Assembly: GCF_012328925.1 (NCBI RefSeq)
Contig: NZ_JAAXLS010000002.1
Location: 186,001-250,000 of the forward strand
Direction: 5' to 3'
Source: Amycolatopsis acididurans
Lineage (GTDB): Bacteria > Actinomycetota > Actinomycetes > Mycobacteriales > Pseudonocardiaceae
DNA length: 64,000 nt
Of this stretch, positions 30,269-37,339 are shown one piece after another. Made by a program: the position numbers and the translations under genes. The stretch's first letter is position 1. Each line of letters begins with the position of its first letter. A model generated the notes under the pieces. That model did no database searches. It worked only from the letters and a program-made list of their open reading frames with translations, and was not told the origin of the DNA.

Positions 30269-32178
30269 GACTTGAGGTCCAGCGTGGGCACACCGGGGGT
30301 GGCGAACCCGAAAACCTGGCCGTAGAAGGACAGTTCGGCTTCCAGTGCCGCGATCATCGTCTCCGCCTTGCGGAATCCGTGCTGCTCGCCTTCGAAGGTC
30401 AGGTAGGCGTACGGGATCCCCTTGCCCCGCAATGCCTCCACGAACCGGTCGGCCTGCTCGGGCGGGCAGATCTGGTCGTCCAGCCCCTGCAGGAACAGCA
30501 CCGGTCCGGCCAGTTCGCTCGCGTGCGAGAGCGGAGAGCGGTCCGCGTAGCGCTGCCGCGTCTCCGGTAGGGGCCCGACGAGTCCGTCGAGATAGCGGGA
30601 TTCGAAGTCGTGGGTCTCGCCGCCGTCGCCGGTCCAGCCGGCGAGGTCGAGGATCGGGTACTTGACGGTGCCGGCGCGGAAGACGCGTTGACCGGTCATC
30701 GCGGCCGCGGAGGTGAACCCGCCCGCGCTGCCGCCCCGGATCGCCAGCCGGTCCGGGTCCGCGGTCCCTTCCGCCACGAGTGCCCGCGCCACCGTCACGC
30801 AGTCGGCCACATCCACGACGCCCCAGTTCTCGCGCAGCCGCTCGCGGTACCGGCGGCCGTAGCCGGTCGAGCCGCCGTAGTCGACCGCGACGACCCCGAT
30901 GCCGCGGCTGGTGAAGTACGCGAAGCTCAAGTCCAGGACGGGGTAGTTGCGCCCGGTGGGCCCGCCGTGGACGTGCACGAGGTACGGCGGCGGTGCGCCC
31001 TGCTCGCCACGGAAGCCGGGATTCGCAGGCGGGTAGACGTAGGCCGGGATCCGCTCGCCGTCCGGCCCGGTGAAGACACGTTCGACCGGGACCGGCAGGT
31101 AGCCCGCAGGCGGCACCGCCGGCATCTCGCCCAGCGTGGTCACCGAACCGGTGTGCGGGTCGACACGCAAGACAGCGCTTTCTTGTTCCGGTCCCGCCCC
31201 GATGCCGAACACCGCCCCGTCGTGCACGCAGAAGGTGGTGTGCCATTGCGTGACCCGAGGTGCGAGACGGCTGAGTGTGCCGTCGTTCTCGTCGAGGACG
31301 GCGAGCCGCCCGGAGGCGATGACGGCGTGCCTGCCCTCGCCGAGCGGCGCGAACCAGCGGGTGCCGATCTTCCACAGCGCCCCGCCCAGCTCCTGGTCGA
31401 CCGGGGCGAGGTTGACGGCCTGGCCGTCGAGCGTGACGCGGTAGAGGTTCCACCAGCCGTCCGGGTCCATCGCCACGAGCAGCGTGCCGGGCGAGTCCCA
31501 TTCGAGCTGACACACCGACACTCCCGGTCCGCCGGCGAGCACCCGGTGCGGGCCGAACGCGCCGTCGGCCGTGACCTCCGCGACGCACAGCTCCGTCTCG
31601 TCCCAGGGCATCGACGGATGGTTCCAGCCCAGCCACGCCGCGTGCCTGCCGTCGGGGGACAGCTGTGGTGCGGTCAGGAAGTGGTGACTCGCGGCGAGCG
31701 AACGGATTTCGCCCTCCGCGAACGCGACGAGATCGCGGCGGATGTCGGTGCGCCGCGGTCCCGTGCTCGTCTCCCGGACCGCCCACACCTCACCGCGCGG
31801 GCCGGGACGGAGGTCGCCGTAGCGCACTCCCTGTGGCTTGTCCGGTTCCGGCGTGATCGGCGAAATCGTTCCACTGTCCAGGTCCCGCAGGTAAACCCGC
31901 TGGTCGTCCCAGTGCGTGAAGTACAGCGAACGTCCGATGACGAGCCACGGCCTGCCGCCGTACTCGTGCACGCGGTTGCGCGCGTTCCACGGCGCGGGAA
32001 GCATTTCCCGCCCGTCGGCGCGCACCAGCGCGAGCCGTCCGCCCTCGGCCGGCCGGGCCTGCGCCCACCACGCCTGCCCGTCCACGACGTCGAGCCACTG
32101 TGCGCCCCCGCCGGCGGCCGCGACGTCGGCGGCGCCGATCGGCGAGATCCAGCTGCCATACGGTGCTTTTTCGGCCAC
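30265..32178 (-). CDS. S9 family peptidase (prolyl oligopeptidase / acylaminoacyl peptidase type)
   Basis: About 637 residues: an N-terminal seven-blade beta-propeller (residues about 30-370, with repeated units such as LYFTHWDDQRVYLRDLDSG) followed by an alpha/beta-hydrolase domain. The nucleophile is in RGGSAGGFTSA (GxSxGG), the Asp in LQGLDDQICPPEQ and the His in GEQHGFRK, giving a full triad. Such enzymes cleave short peptides or acylated N-termini in the cytosol. The start is uncertain: GTG 32178 is chosen, a TTG seven codons upstream is possible. Its stop overlaps the LD-carboxypeptidase start. Confidence 0.9.
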   Translation of the reverse strand: MAEKAPYGSWISPIGAADVAAAGGGAQWLDVVDGQAWWAQARPAEGGRLALVRADGREMLPAPWNARNRVHEYGGRPWLVIGRSLYFTHWDDQRVYLRDLDSGTISPITPEPDKPQGVRYGDLRPGPRGEVWAVRETSTGPRRTDIRRDLVAFAEGEIRSLAASHHFLTAPQLSPDGRHAAWLGWNHPSMPWDETELCVAEVTADGAFGPHRVLAGGPGVSVCQLEWDSPGTLLVAMDPDGWWNLYRVTLDGQAVNLAPVDQELGGALWKIGTRWFAPLGEGRHAVIASGRLAVLDENDGTLSRLAPRVTQWHTTFCVHDGAVFGIGAGPEQESAVLRVDPHTGSVTTLGEMPAVPPAGYLPVPVERVFTGPDGERIPAYVYPPANPGFRGEQGAPPPYLVHVHGGPTGRNYPVLDLSFAYFTSRGIGVVAVDYGGSTGYGRRYRERLRENWGVVDVADCVTVARALVAEGTADPDRLAIRGGSAGGFTSAAAMTGQRVFRAGTVKYPILDLAGWTGDGGETHDFESRYLDGLVGPLPETRQRYADRSPLSHASELAGPVLFLQGLDDQICPPEQADRFVEALRGKGIPYAYLTFEGEQHGFRKAETMIAALEAELSFYGQVFGFATPGVPTLDLKS

Positions 32179-32287
32179 CGGGGCACTGTAGTCCAGCAAA
32201 AGGCGCTGCTGTGGCGCACTCCACTAGACTCAAACGGAGGGGCGGCGGGTGCCGATCATGGAACGGTGGCTTAGGGTCGGGGGTGCC

Positions 32288-32863
32288 ATGGCTCGTGTAA
32301 TCCACGTCTTCCGCCAGCCCGACCGGTTCGTCGCAGGGACGGTCGGGGAACCTGGCGACCGCACGTTTTATCTGCAGGCGTCCGAGGATGTCCGCACCAT
32401 CAGCGTGACCATCGAGAAGCAACAGGTCGCGGTGCTCGCCGAGCGCCTCGGCTCGTTGCTGGAAGAGGTCGCGAACCGCTTCGGCGCGGACGTGCCCGAG
32501 ACGGTGCCCGACGAACTGGTCGACGTCGACCCGCTCACGGTGCCCGTCGAGGAGGAGTTCCGCGTCGGCACGATGGGTCTCGGCTGGGACGCCGAGAGCA
32601 AGGCGGTCGTCGTCGAACTGCTCGCCATCACCGAGGGCGAGGTCGACGAGACGGTCGTGCTCGACGACACCGAGGAGGGCCCGGACGCGGTCCGCGTCTT
32701 CCTCAGCCCGGCCGCCGCCCGTGCCTTCGCCGAGCGCGCCGACCGGGTGGTCAACGCCGGGCGCAAGCCGTGCCCGCTGTGCGGTGAGCCGCTCGACCCG
32801 GCGGGCCACATCTGCCCCCGGCAGAACGGGTACCGCCGCGAGTCCGACCTCACCGAGGATTAG
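32288..32863 (+). CDS. DUF3090 family protein
   Basis: A 191-residue cytosolic protein of the actinobacteria-specific DUF3090 family. The N-terminal MARVIHVFRQPDRFVAGTVG and RTFYLQASED blocks are conserved family features. The C-terminus has a CPLCGEPLDPAGHICPRQNG zinc-knuckle-like element (Cys-x2-Cys...His-x-Cys). The function is unknown; the family is almost always encoded next to a SCO1664-family gene, as here, and near the MSMEG_4193 phosphatase. ATG 32288 is chosen over an upstream ATG that would add a non-conserved leader. Confidence 0.9.
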   Translation: MARVIHVFRQPDRFVAGTVGEPGDRTFYLQASEDVRTISVTIEKQQVAVLAERLGSLLEEVANRFGADVPETVPDELVDVDPLTVPVEEEFRVGTMGLGWDAESKAVVVELLAITEGEVDETVVLDDTEEGPDAVRVFLSPAAARAFAERADRVVNAGRKPCPLCGEPLDPAGHICPRQNGYRRESDLTED

Positions 32864-32869
32864 GCGCAC

Positions 32870-33673
32870 GTGGCCGAACTCCTCACCCCAGCCGATCCCG
32901 AAGCGAAGCACCTCATCGCGCACGGACGGCTCGAGGTCGAAGGCCGTCTGGTCGACGCCTCCAACGTGACCTTGTTCTGCTCGGTCGAAATGGACGGGCT
33001 GAGCGCGAACGCGGTGTACAAGCCGGTTTCGGGTGAGCGCCCGCTGTGGGACTTCCCCGACGGGACGCTCGCCGGGCGCGAGGTCGCCACATACTTGTTG
33101 GCGGCGGGCTCGGGTATCGGGAGCATCCCGCCCACGGTGCTGCGCGACGGCCCGTTCGGCTCGGGCATGGTGCAGCTGTGGGTCGAGACCTCCGAGGAGG
33201 AACTCGTCGACGTGCGCGCGCCGGAGGAGGTCCCGCCGGGCTGGCGGGTGGTGCTGCACGCGCACGACCGGCTCGGCGAGCCCGCGGTGCTCACCCATGC
33301 CGACACGCCCGGTATCCGCGATCTGGCGGTCCTGGACATCATCGCGAACAACACCGACCGCAAGGGCGGGCACGTGCTCGCCGGCGCCGACGGTGGGGTG
33401 TACGGCGTCGATCACGGCATCTGCCTGCACGCCGAACCCAAACTGCGCACCGTGCTGTGGGGCTGGATCGGCGAGCGGCTGCCGGAGGAAGCGCTCGAGA
33501 AGCTGCGCGCCCTGCCGGAGAAGATCTACGGCCCGCTCGGCGACGAGCTGTCCGAGCACCTGACCGGCCTGGAGGTCAGCGCGATCGCCGAACGCGCCGA
33601 GGCACTCGCGGCCTCGGGCGTGTTCCCCGAGCCCGGCGACGACTGGCGCGCCATCCCCTGGCCGCTGTTCTGA
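32870..33673 (+). CDS. SCO1664 family protein
   Basis: A 267-residue protein of the SCO1664 family. Kinase-like elements are visible: a nucleotide-loop-like GEPLWDFPDG/VYKPVSGERPLW region, and LDIIANNTDRKGGHVL with GVDHGICLH, recalling the catalytic and metal motifs of phosphatidylinositol kinase-like folds (HxxD-x3-N and D-H-G). No substrate is known. It starts with GTG six bases after the DUF3090 gene, forming a conserved two-gene operon. In mycobacteria the next gene is normally mshC; here a remnant and an ECF sigma gene follow. Confidence 0.88.
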   Translation: MAELLTPADPEAKHLIAHGRLEVEGRLVDASNVTLFCSVEMDGLSANAVYKPVSGERPLWDFPDGTLAGREVATYLLAAGSGIGSIPPTVLRDGPFGSGMVQLWVETSEEELVDVRAPEEVPPGWRVVLHAHDRLGEPAVLTHADTPGIRDLAVLDIIANNTDRKGGHVLAGADGGVYGVDHGICLHAEPKLRTVLWGWIGERLPEEALEKLRALPEKIYGPLGDELSEHLTGLEVSAIAERAEALAASGVFPEPGDDWRAIPWPLF

Positions 33674-33676
33674 TGA

Positions 33677-33790
33677 CCGTCGACGCCGCAGCGCGAATGG
33701 CGGCGTGGCGCAGAAGCCGCTGAAGGCCTGCTGCACGGTGAGCTCCATCCCGGCAACGTCCAGCTCGGCGCTTGTCGGCCCGGTCGCGCT
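33677..33790 (+). pseudogene. Possible remnant of a phosphotransferase (APH-type) gene
   Basis: In the 235-bp gap before the sigma gene one frame reads AEAAEGLLHGELHPGNVQL. The string HGELHPGN matches the Brenner-type catalytic motif HGDLHPGN of aminoglycoside/choline phosphotransferases. No start, no downstream DFG and no full-length frame are present, so if real it is a short decayed fragment. A chance match cannot be excluded. The rest of the gap shows only the sigma-type promoter described separately. Confidence 0.3.
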
Positions 33791-33861
33791 CGCCGATCTT
33801 CTCCCGGAGTGCCTACGACCAATCCGGTGACGTCGTTCACTCGAATTACCTGTGTCCGGCC

Positions 33862-33891
33862 CGTGACGTTGCGGCATCCGCTGTGTCTGTC
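33862..33891 (+). promoter_or_regulatory. Putative ECF-sigma promoter upstream of the sigma gene
   Basis: CGTGACGTT, 14 bases, then GTCTGTC. The identical CGTGACGTT-N14-GTCT arrangement recurs at 35724-35750 before an Asp23-family gene in the same cluster. Counting GTGACG as -35 and GTCT as -10 gives a 16-nt spacer, the usual ECF geometry. It ends about 17 bases before the sigma-factor GTG, so autoregulation is likely. Confidence 0.65.
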
Positions 33892-33908
33892 ATACGGAAA
33901 GCCTGGCA

Positions 33909-34505
33909 GTGAAGCTGATGAGCGGGGGTGCGGTGACTGCGGCGACCACGACAGAGGCGACACAGCCGTCGCTCGACGATGCGACCCTGGTCGCGAGGGC
34001 GCGCGACGGCGACGTACACGCCTACGAGGAGTTGGTGCGCCGGTATCAGGGCCCGATGTTCCGCCTGGCGCTGCGGATGCTCGGCAGCACCGGCGACGCC
34101 GAGGACATCGTGCAGGACGTGTTCCTCACGGTGTGGCGGCGGCTCGGGCAGTTGCAGCAGGACGCGGCGTTCGTCGGCTGGCTGTACCGGACCACGACCA
34201 ACCGGTGTCTCAACGCGATCCGGGCCCGCCGCCCCATGGCGGACGTGGACCCGGACACGACCGAAACCCGGCGCGGCGACGCGCGCCCCGAACGGGCGGC
34301 CGAGGTGAGCGCCCAGATGCGGGCGCTGCTCGACGCGCTCGAACAGCTCACCCCGCAGCAGCGCGCGTGCTGGCTGCTGCGGGAGGTACACGGCCGGTCC
34401 TATGAGGAGATCGCGGCGGCGGTGGACAGTTCGACCACGGCGGTCCGTGGCCGCATCGCCCGCGCCCGCGCGCAACTGGCGGAGGTGATGCAGCCATGGC
34501 GGTAG
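33909..34505 (+). CDS. ECF-type RNA polymerase sigma factor
   Basis: A 198-residue sigma-70 family protein. Region 2 spans about residues 35-100 (YEELVRRYQGPMFRLALRMLGSTGDAEDIVQDVFLTVWRRL, with the FVGWLYRTTTNRCLNAIR -10 contact helix). Region 4 follows at about 135-190 (LEQLTPQQRACWLLREVHGRSYEEIAAAVDSSTTAVRGRIARAR, a clear helix-turn-helix). There is no region 3. The GTG start has GGAAAG upstream; ATG and GTG alternatives lie 3 and 8 codons in. It overlaps by 10 bp with a zinc-motif Asp23 protein that is probably its anti-sigma factor. It likely drives the Asp23 envelope cluster from the repeated promoter motif. Confidence 0.93.
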   Translation: MKLMSGGAVTAATTTEATQPSLDDATLVARARDGDVHAYEELVRRYQGPMFRLALRMLGSTGDAEDIVQDVFLTVWRRLGQLQQDAAFVGWLYRTTTNRCLNAIRARRPMADVDPDTTETRRGDARPERAAEVSAQMRALLDALEQLTPQQRACWLLREVHGRSYEEIAAAVDSSTTAVRGRIARARAQLAEVMQPWR

Positions 34506-35044
34506 AGACGACGTACGACCTGCCGTGTGGCCGGTCGCTGGAACAACTGTGGGCGCAGCTCGACGCTGCGGACGCACACGGGCTGTCCTGCCCGCACTGC
34601 GCGACGGCCCGTGAAAGCCTGCGTGCGCTGCGGGAGGCCACCGACGAACTGGCCGCCGACCGCGTGCAGCCCAGGATCGACCTGACGGACCGGATCATGT
34701 CCGCGGTCCGTGCCGAGCTTCGTGGAAGGGGTGAAATGCTGCCGCTGGACGCCGACGAGCCGGGCACGCTGGAGGTCAGCGAGCAGGCGGTCGCCGTGGT
34801 GCTGCGCTTCGCCGCCGACGAGATCGATGGGGTCCGGGCACGCCGCTGCCGGGTGCGCGCCCTCGGGGTCGAGGCCGGGGAGACCGTGCTCCACGCCGAG
34901 CTGACCGTGGCCGCGACTTATCGCGACGACCTGGCCGAACTCCTGGCAACCGTGCGGGAACGAGTGATGGCCGCGTGCGCCGTGAGCGTCGGCGTCCGGC
35001 TCGCACGGCTGGACCTGGAGCTGGCCGACTTCTATGACCGGTGA
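34496..35044 (+). CDS. Putative ZAS-type anti-sigma domain fused to an Asp23-like domain
   Basis: A 182-residue protein. Residues 11-35 contain Cys11 and HGLSCPHC (His28-x3-Cys32-x2-Cys35), the HxxxCxxC zinc motif of ZAS anti-sigma factors. From about residue 85 the sequence (LEVSEQAVAVVLRFAADEIDGVRARRCRVRAL, later VRERVMAACAVSVGVRLARLDLELADF) has the helix-strand pattern of Asp23/Gls24 proteins. No membrane helix is present, unlike many ZAS proteins. It overlaps the sigma gene by 10 bp, the normal coupling of sigma and anti-sigma. The combination suggests the Asp23 part couples sigma control to the membrane-bound Asp23/AmaP assembly encoded downstream (inference). Confidence 0.7.
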   Translation: MAVETTYDLPCGRSLEQLWAQLDAADAHGLSCPHCATARESLRALREATDELAADRVQPRIDLTDRIMSAVRAELRGRGEMLPLDADEPGTLEVSEQAVAVVLRFAADEIDGVRARRCRVRALGVEAGETVLHAELTVAATYRDDLAELLATVRERVMAACAVSVGVRLARLDLELADFYDR

Positions 35045-35054
35045 GGGGATGAGC

Positions 35055-35420
35055 ATGGCCATCGAGTGGGCGATCGAGGAACCGGTCGTGGCCGGCATCG
35101 CCGCGCACGCGGCCCGCGGCATACCGGGGGTGGCCCGGCTGGAGACCGGAGTCGGCGGTCTGCTGCGCGCGTGGGGACGGTCGAAATGGCAGCAGGCCAA
35201 GGGAATCACGCCGGTCGCCACCGACGGGGTCGCGGTGCGGGTGGACGGTGAGTCGGTACGGGTACGCGTCGGCATCGCGACGAGCGGGCACGCGCAGGCG
35301 GCCGTCGTCGCGCGACGGGTGCAGCGGGAGGTGCGGCAGGCCATCACCCGCGACACCGGGCTGACCGTGGACGAGGTGTCGGTCGCGGTGCTGGACATCG
35401 AACCCGCGAGCACCTCATGA
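35055..35420 (+). CDS. Asp23/Gls24 family envelope stress protein
   Basis: A 121-residue Asp23-fold protein. EEPVVAGIAAHAARGIPGVARLE is the family opening (an 'interface helix' then G-V), and VRVDGESVRVRVGIATSGHAQAAVVARRVQREVRQAI is the beta-hairpin plus long helix, ending in VDEVSVAVLDIE. The GAGGGG element fits the ATG at 35055; ATGs at 35034 and 35049 are alternatives. Asp23 proteins form large assemblies under the membrane in Firmicutes. The stop overlaps the next ATG. Confidence 0.82.
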   Translation: MAIEWAIEEPVVAGIAAHAARGIPGVARLETGVGGLLRAWGRSKWQQAKGITPVATDGVAVRVDGESVRVRVGIATSGHAQAAVVARRVQREVRQAITRDTGLTVDEVSVAVLDIEPASTS

Positions 35421-35728
35421 CCGCGCGCACCGAGCTGGTCTCGGCCCTGCTCGCCGCGTTGTCCACTGTGGAGGGCGTGCGGCCCGCGCCGCCGATGGTC
35501 CGGTCCACCGCCGCGTTCAACCTCGACTCGCTGGCCATCGACGCGGCCGAGGACCTGGTGCGGATCCGGCTCGTGGCGACCGCGCTGCCACTGCCCCCGG
35601 TGTTGTCCGCGGCCGGGGAGGTCGTCGCGAAAACTCTTGTGGGCACGCCGTTCGAGCGCGCCGCAGTGCTGCTGGTGGTGACCGATGTGGACGCCACGGC
35701 GGTCCAGGACCGGCAAATCGGTGCGTGA
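35417..35728 (+). CDS. Small protein of the Asp23 cluster, function unknown
   Basis: A 103-residue soluble protein with alternating strand/helix pattern (LAIDAAEDLVRIRLVATALPLPPVLSAAGEVVAKTL, VLLVVTDVDATAVQ). This is reminiscent of a degenerate Asp23-like fold but without the clear family motifs. It is joined to the preceding gene by an ATGA overlap, so it belongs to the same operon. Its stop codon lies inside the second copy of the ECF-type promoter motif. No specific function is recognised. Confidence 0.65.
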   Translation: MTARTELVSALLAALSTVEGVRPAPPMVRSTAAFNLDSLAIDAAEDLVRIRLVATALPLPPVLSAAGEVVAKTLVGTPFERAAVLLVVTDVDATAVQDRQIGA

Positions 35729-35753
35729 CGTTTCGCGATCAGCGTTGTCTTTC
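35724..35753 (+). promoter_or_regulatory. Second copy of the putative ECF-sigma promoter
   Basis: CGTGACGTT-N14-GTCTTTC, matching the element in front of the sigma gene in all nine bases of the first block, in the 14-nt spacing and in GTCT of the second block. It overlaps the stop of the preceding gene and lies about 45 bp before the ATG of the largest Asp23 protein, giving that gene its own sigma-dependent start within the operon. Confidence 0.65.
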
Positions 35754-35794
35754 CTGATGTAGGCACGAAAAACACCACGAAGGAGTTGTCGAGC

Positions 35795-36271
35795 ATGACC
35801 AGCAGCACCGAGGAGAAGACCGCGACCTCGTCCCGCAAGGGCGGCGAGCTGGCCCGGTCGGAGACCAGCACGCCGCTGGTGACCAGTCAGGGCACCACCA
35901 CGATCGCGAGCACCGTGGTGCAGAAGATCGCCGGTCTCGCCGCCCGCGAGATCCCCGGGGTGCACGACCTCGGCGGCGGCGTGAGCCGCGCGTTCAGCGC
36001 GATCCGCGACCGCATCCCCGGCGCCAACGCCAGCGCGGGCCAGGGCGTCTCGGTCGAGGTGGGGGAGAAGCAGGCGGCCGTGGACCTGCAGCTCGTGGTC
36101 GAGTACGGGGTGTCGATCGCCGACCTGGCGCGCGCGGTGCGCAGCAACGCCATCAACGCGATCGAGCAGATGACCGGGCTCGAGGTCGTCGAGGTCAACA
36201 TCATGGTCAACGACGTGCACCTGCCCGACGAGGACATGGAAGAAGACGGCGCCACCGGACGGGTGCAGTAG
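35795..36271 (+). CDS. Asp23/Gls24 family envelope stress protein (main copy)
   Basis: A 158-residue protein. A polar, Ser/Thr/Lys-rich N-terminus of about 35 residues precedes the Asp23 core TTTIASTVVQKIAGLAAREIPGVHDLGG, then VSVEVGEKQAAVDLQLVVEYG, the helix VRSNAINAIEQMTGLEVVEVNI and VNDVHLPDED, all canonical family blocks. An AAGGAG ribosome site supports the ATG. It is preceded by the second ECF-type promoter. In staphylococci the equivalent is abundant and bound to the membrane by AmaP; an AmaP-like gene closes this cluster. Confidence 0.92.
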   Translation: MTSSTEEKTATSSRKGGELARSETSTPLVTSQGTTTIASTVVQKIAGLAAREIPGVHDLGGGVSRAFSAIRDRIPGANASAGQGVSVEVGEKQAAVDLQLVVEYGVSIADLARAVRSNAINAIEQMTGLEVVEVNIMVNDVHLPDEDMEEDGATGRVQ

Positions 36272-36274
36272 GCC

Positions 36275-36451
36275 ATGTCTGCTTCCGTCCTTGGCCTGTT
36301 GACCGGGCTCGTACTGGGAATCGCCGGCGCGTTCGGCGGGTTCGGGGCCTTTCTGATCGTCGCCGTGCTGGGGGCGCTGGGCTGGCTCGCGGGGCGCGCG
36401 CTGGAGGGCAAGCTCGACCTGTCCCAGCTGACCGGACGGGACCGGCGATGA
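36275..36451 (+). CDS. DUF2273-type small membrane protein
   Basis: A 58-residue protein that is easily missed because of its size. It begins MSASVLGLLTGLVLGIAGAFGG and continues FGAFLIVAVLGALGWLAGRALEG, i.e. two hydrophobic helices with Gly motifs, then a charged tail KLDLSQLTGRDRR. This is the pattern of the DUF2273 small membrane proteins that accompany Asp23 genes. The ATG lies three bases after the Asp23 stop, and the next Asp23 gene begins four bases after its own stop, so it sits firmly within the operon. Probably part of the membrane anchor. Confidence 0.85.
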   Translation: MSASVLGLLTGLVLGIAGAFGGFGAFLIVAVLGALGWLAGRALEGKLDLSQLTGRDRR

Positions 36452-36455
36452 CGCG

Positions 36456-36818
36456 ATGACCGTGACCGAGGAGATCGAGACGCGCGGCACCACCACGGTC
36501 GCCGACCGTGCGGTGCAGCGCATCGCCACCCGGCTGGTCACCGAGATGGAGGGCGTCGGCGGCTCGTCGCGCCGGATGCTCGGGCTGACCGTCGGCGGCA
36601 GTGAGCCGAAGATCGACGCCCGGGTGCGCGGCGAGCAGGTCACGCTCGACGTGGAGTTGTCCGTCGCCTATCCGGCGTCGGTGCCGAAGACCACCGAGGC
36701 CGCGCGCGAGCAGCTCACCCGCGAGGTCGCCGAGCTGACCGGGCTCATCGTGGATCGGGTCGACATCACCGTGACCTCGTTGCGCGGTGCGGATTCCGGG
36801 GAGAGGAGGGTGCGGTGA
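36456..36818 (+). CDS. Asp23/Gls24 family protein (short copy)
   Basis: A 120-residue Asp23-fold protein: TTTVADRAVQRIATRLVTEMEGVGG, then PKIDARVRGEQVTLDVELSVAYPASVPKTTEAAREQLTREVAELTGLIVDRVDITV. Compared with the main copy it lacks the long polar N-terminus. Several non-identical Asp23 paralogues in one operon are typical of actinomycetes and may co-assemble. The stop overlaps the GTG of the DUF6286 gene, indicating translational coupling. Confidence 0.88.
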   Translation: MTVTEEIETRGTTTVADRAVQRIATRLVTEMEGVGGSSRRMLGLTVGGSEPKIDARVRGEQVTLDVELSVAYPASVPKTTEAAREQLTREVAELTGLIVDRVDITVTSLRGADSGERRVR

Positions 36819-37339
36819 TCCGCCGTTCCCGGCGCAGCCTGCCCGCGACGATCGTGGCGCTCGCAGGTCTCGCGGTGTGCGCACTGGTCGCCACGAGCGC
36901 GATCCAGCTGCTGATCAACGAACGGCCGGTGCTGGATTACCGGCGCATCGCCGAGTACGTGCACGGGCTCGACTGGACCGCGCTGCCGGTGGTGATCGCC
37001 GGGTCGGCGCTGGCGTTCTTCGGCCTCGTCCTGTTCCTCGCCGCGGTGCTGCCGGGCCGGGCTCTCGTCCTGCCACTGCAGGAGGGTGGCGGGGCCAGCA
37101 TCGCGGGCGCGTCGCGGCGCGGGATCAGGGCAGCGCTGCAGGCCTCCGCCGTCGCGGTCGACGGCGTGGCGGCCGTGCGGCTGAAGTACCGGCGCCGGAA
37201 GGTGAAGGCGAAGATCACGCCGACGCGCACCGCGCCCGACGATCTGGGCGCACGGGTTGACGAGGCCGTGATCGCGCAGCTCGACCGGATCGGGCCGCAG
37301 CGTCGCCCGCGGGTGCACACGAAGATCGGAAGGGTCTGA
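36815..37339 (+). CDS. DUF6286 domain membrane protein
   Basis: A 174-residue protein with two membrane helices (LPATIVALAGLAVCALVATSAIQLL and LPVVIAGSALAFFGLVLFLAAVLPG). A cytosolic C-terminal domain follows, with SRRGIRAALQASAVAVDGVAAVRLKYRRRKVKAKI, an Asp23/AmaP-like helix-strand unit rich in basic residues. This corresponds to DUF6286, found in actinobacterial Asp23 operons. Likely a second membrane docking partner for the Asp23 proteins (inference). It is linked to both neighbours by start-stop overlaps. Confidence 0.85.
   Translation: MIRRSRRSLPATIVALAGLAVCALVATSAIQLLINERPVLDYRRIAEYVHGLDWTALPVVIAGSALAFFGLVLFLAAVLPGRALVLPLQEGGGASIAGASRRGIRAALQASAVAVDGVAAVRLKYRRRKVKAKITPTRTAPDDLGARVDEAVIAQLDRIGPQRRPRVHTKIGRV

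Noticed and set aside
29378..31786. An 802-codon minus-strand frame suggesting a fused protein with a C-terminal LD-carboxypeptidase
   Set aside because: The upstream two thirds are low-information shadow of the S9 peptidase; a GTG that overlaps the S9 stop gives a normal-length carboxypeptidase.
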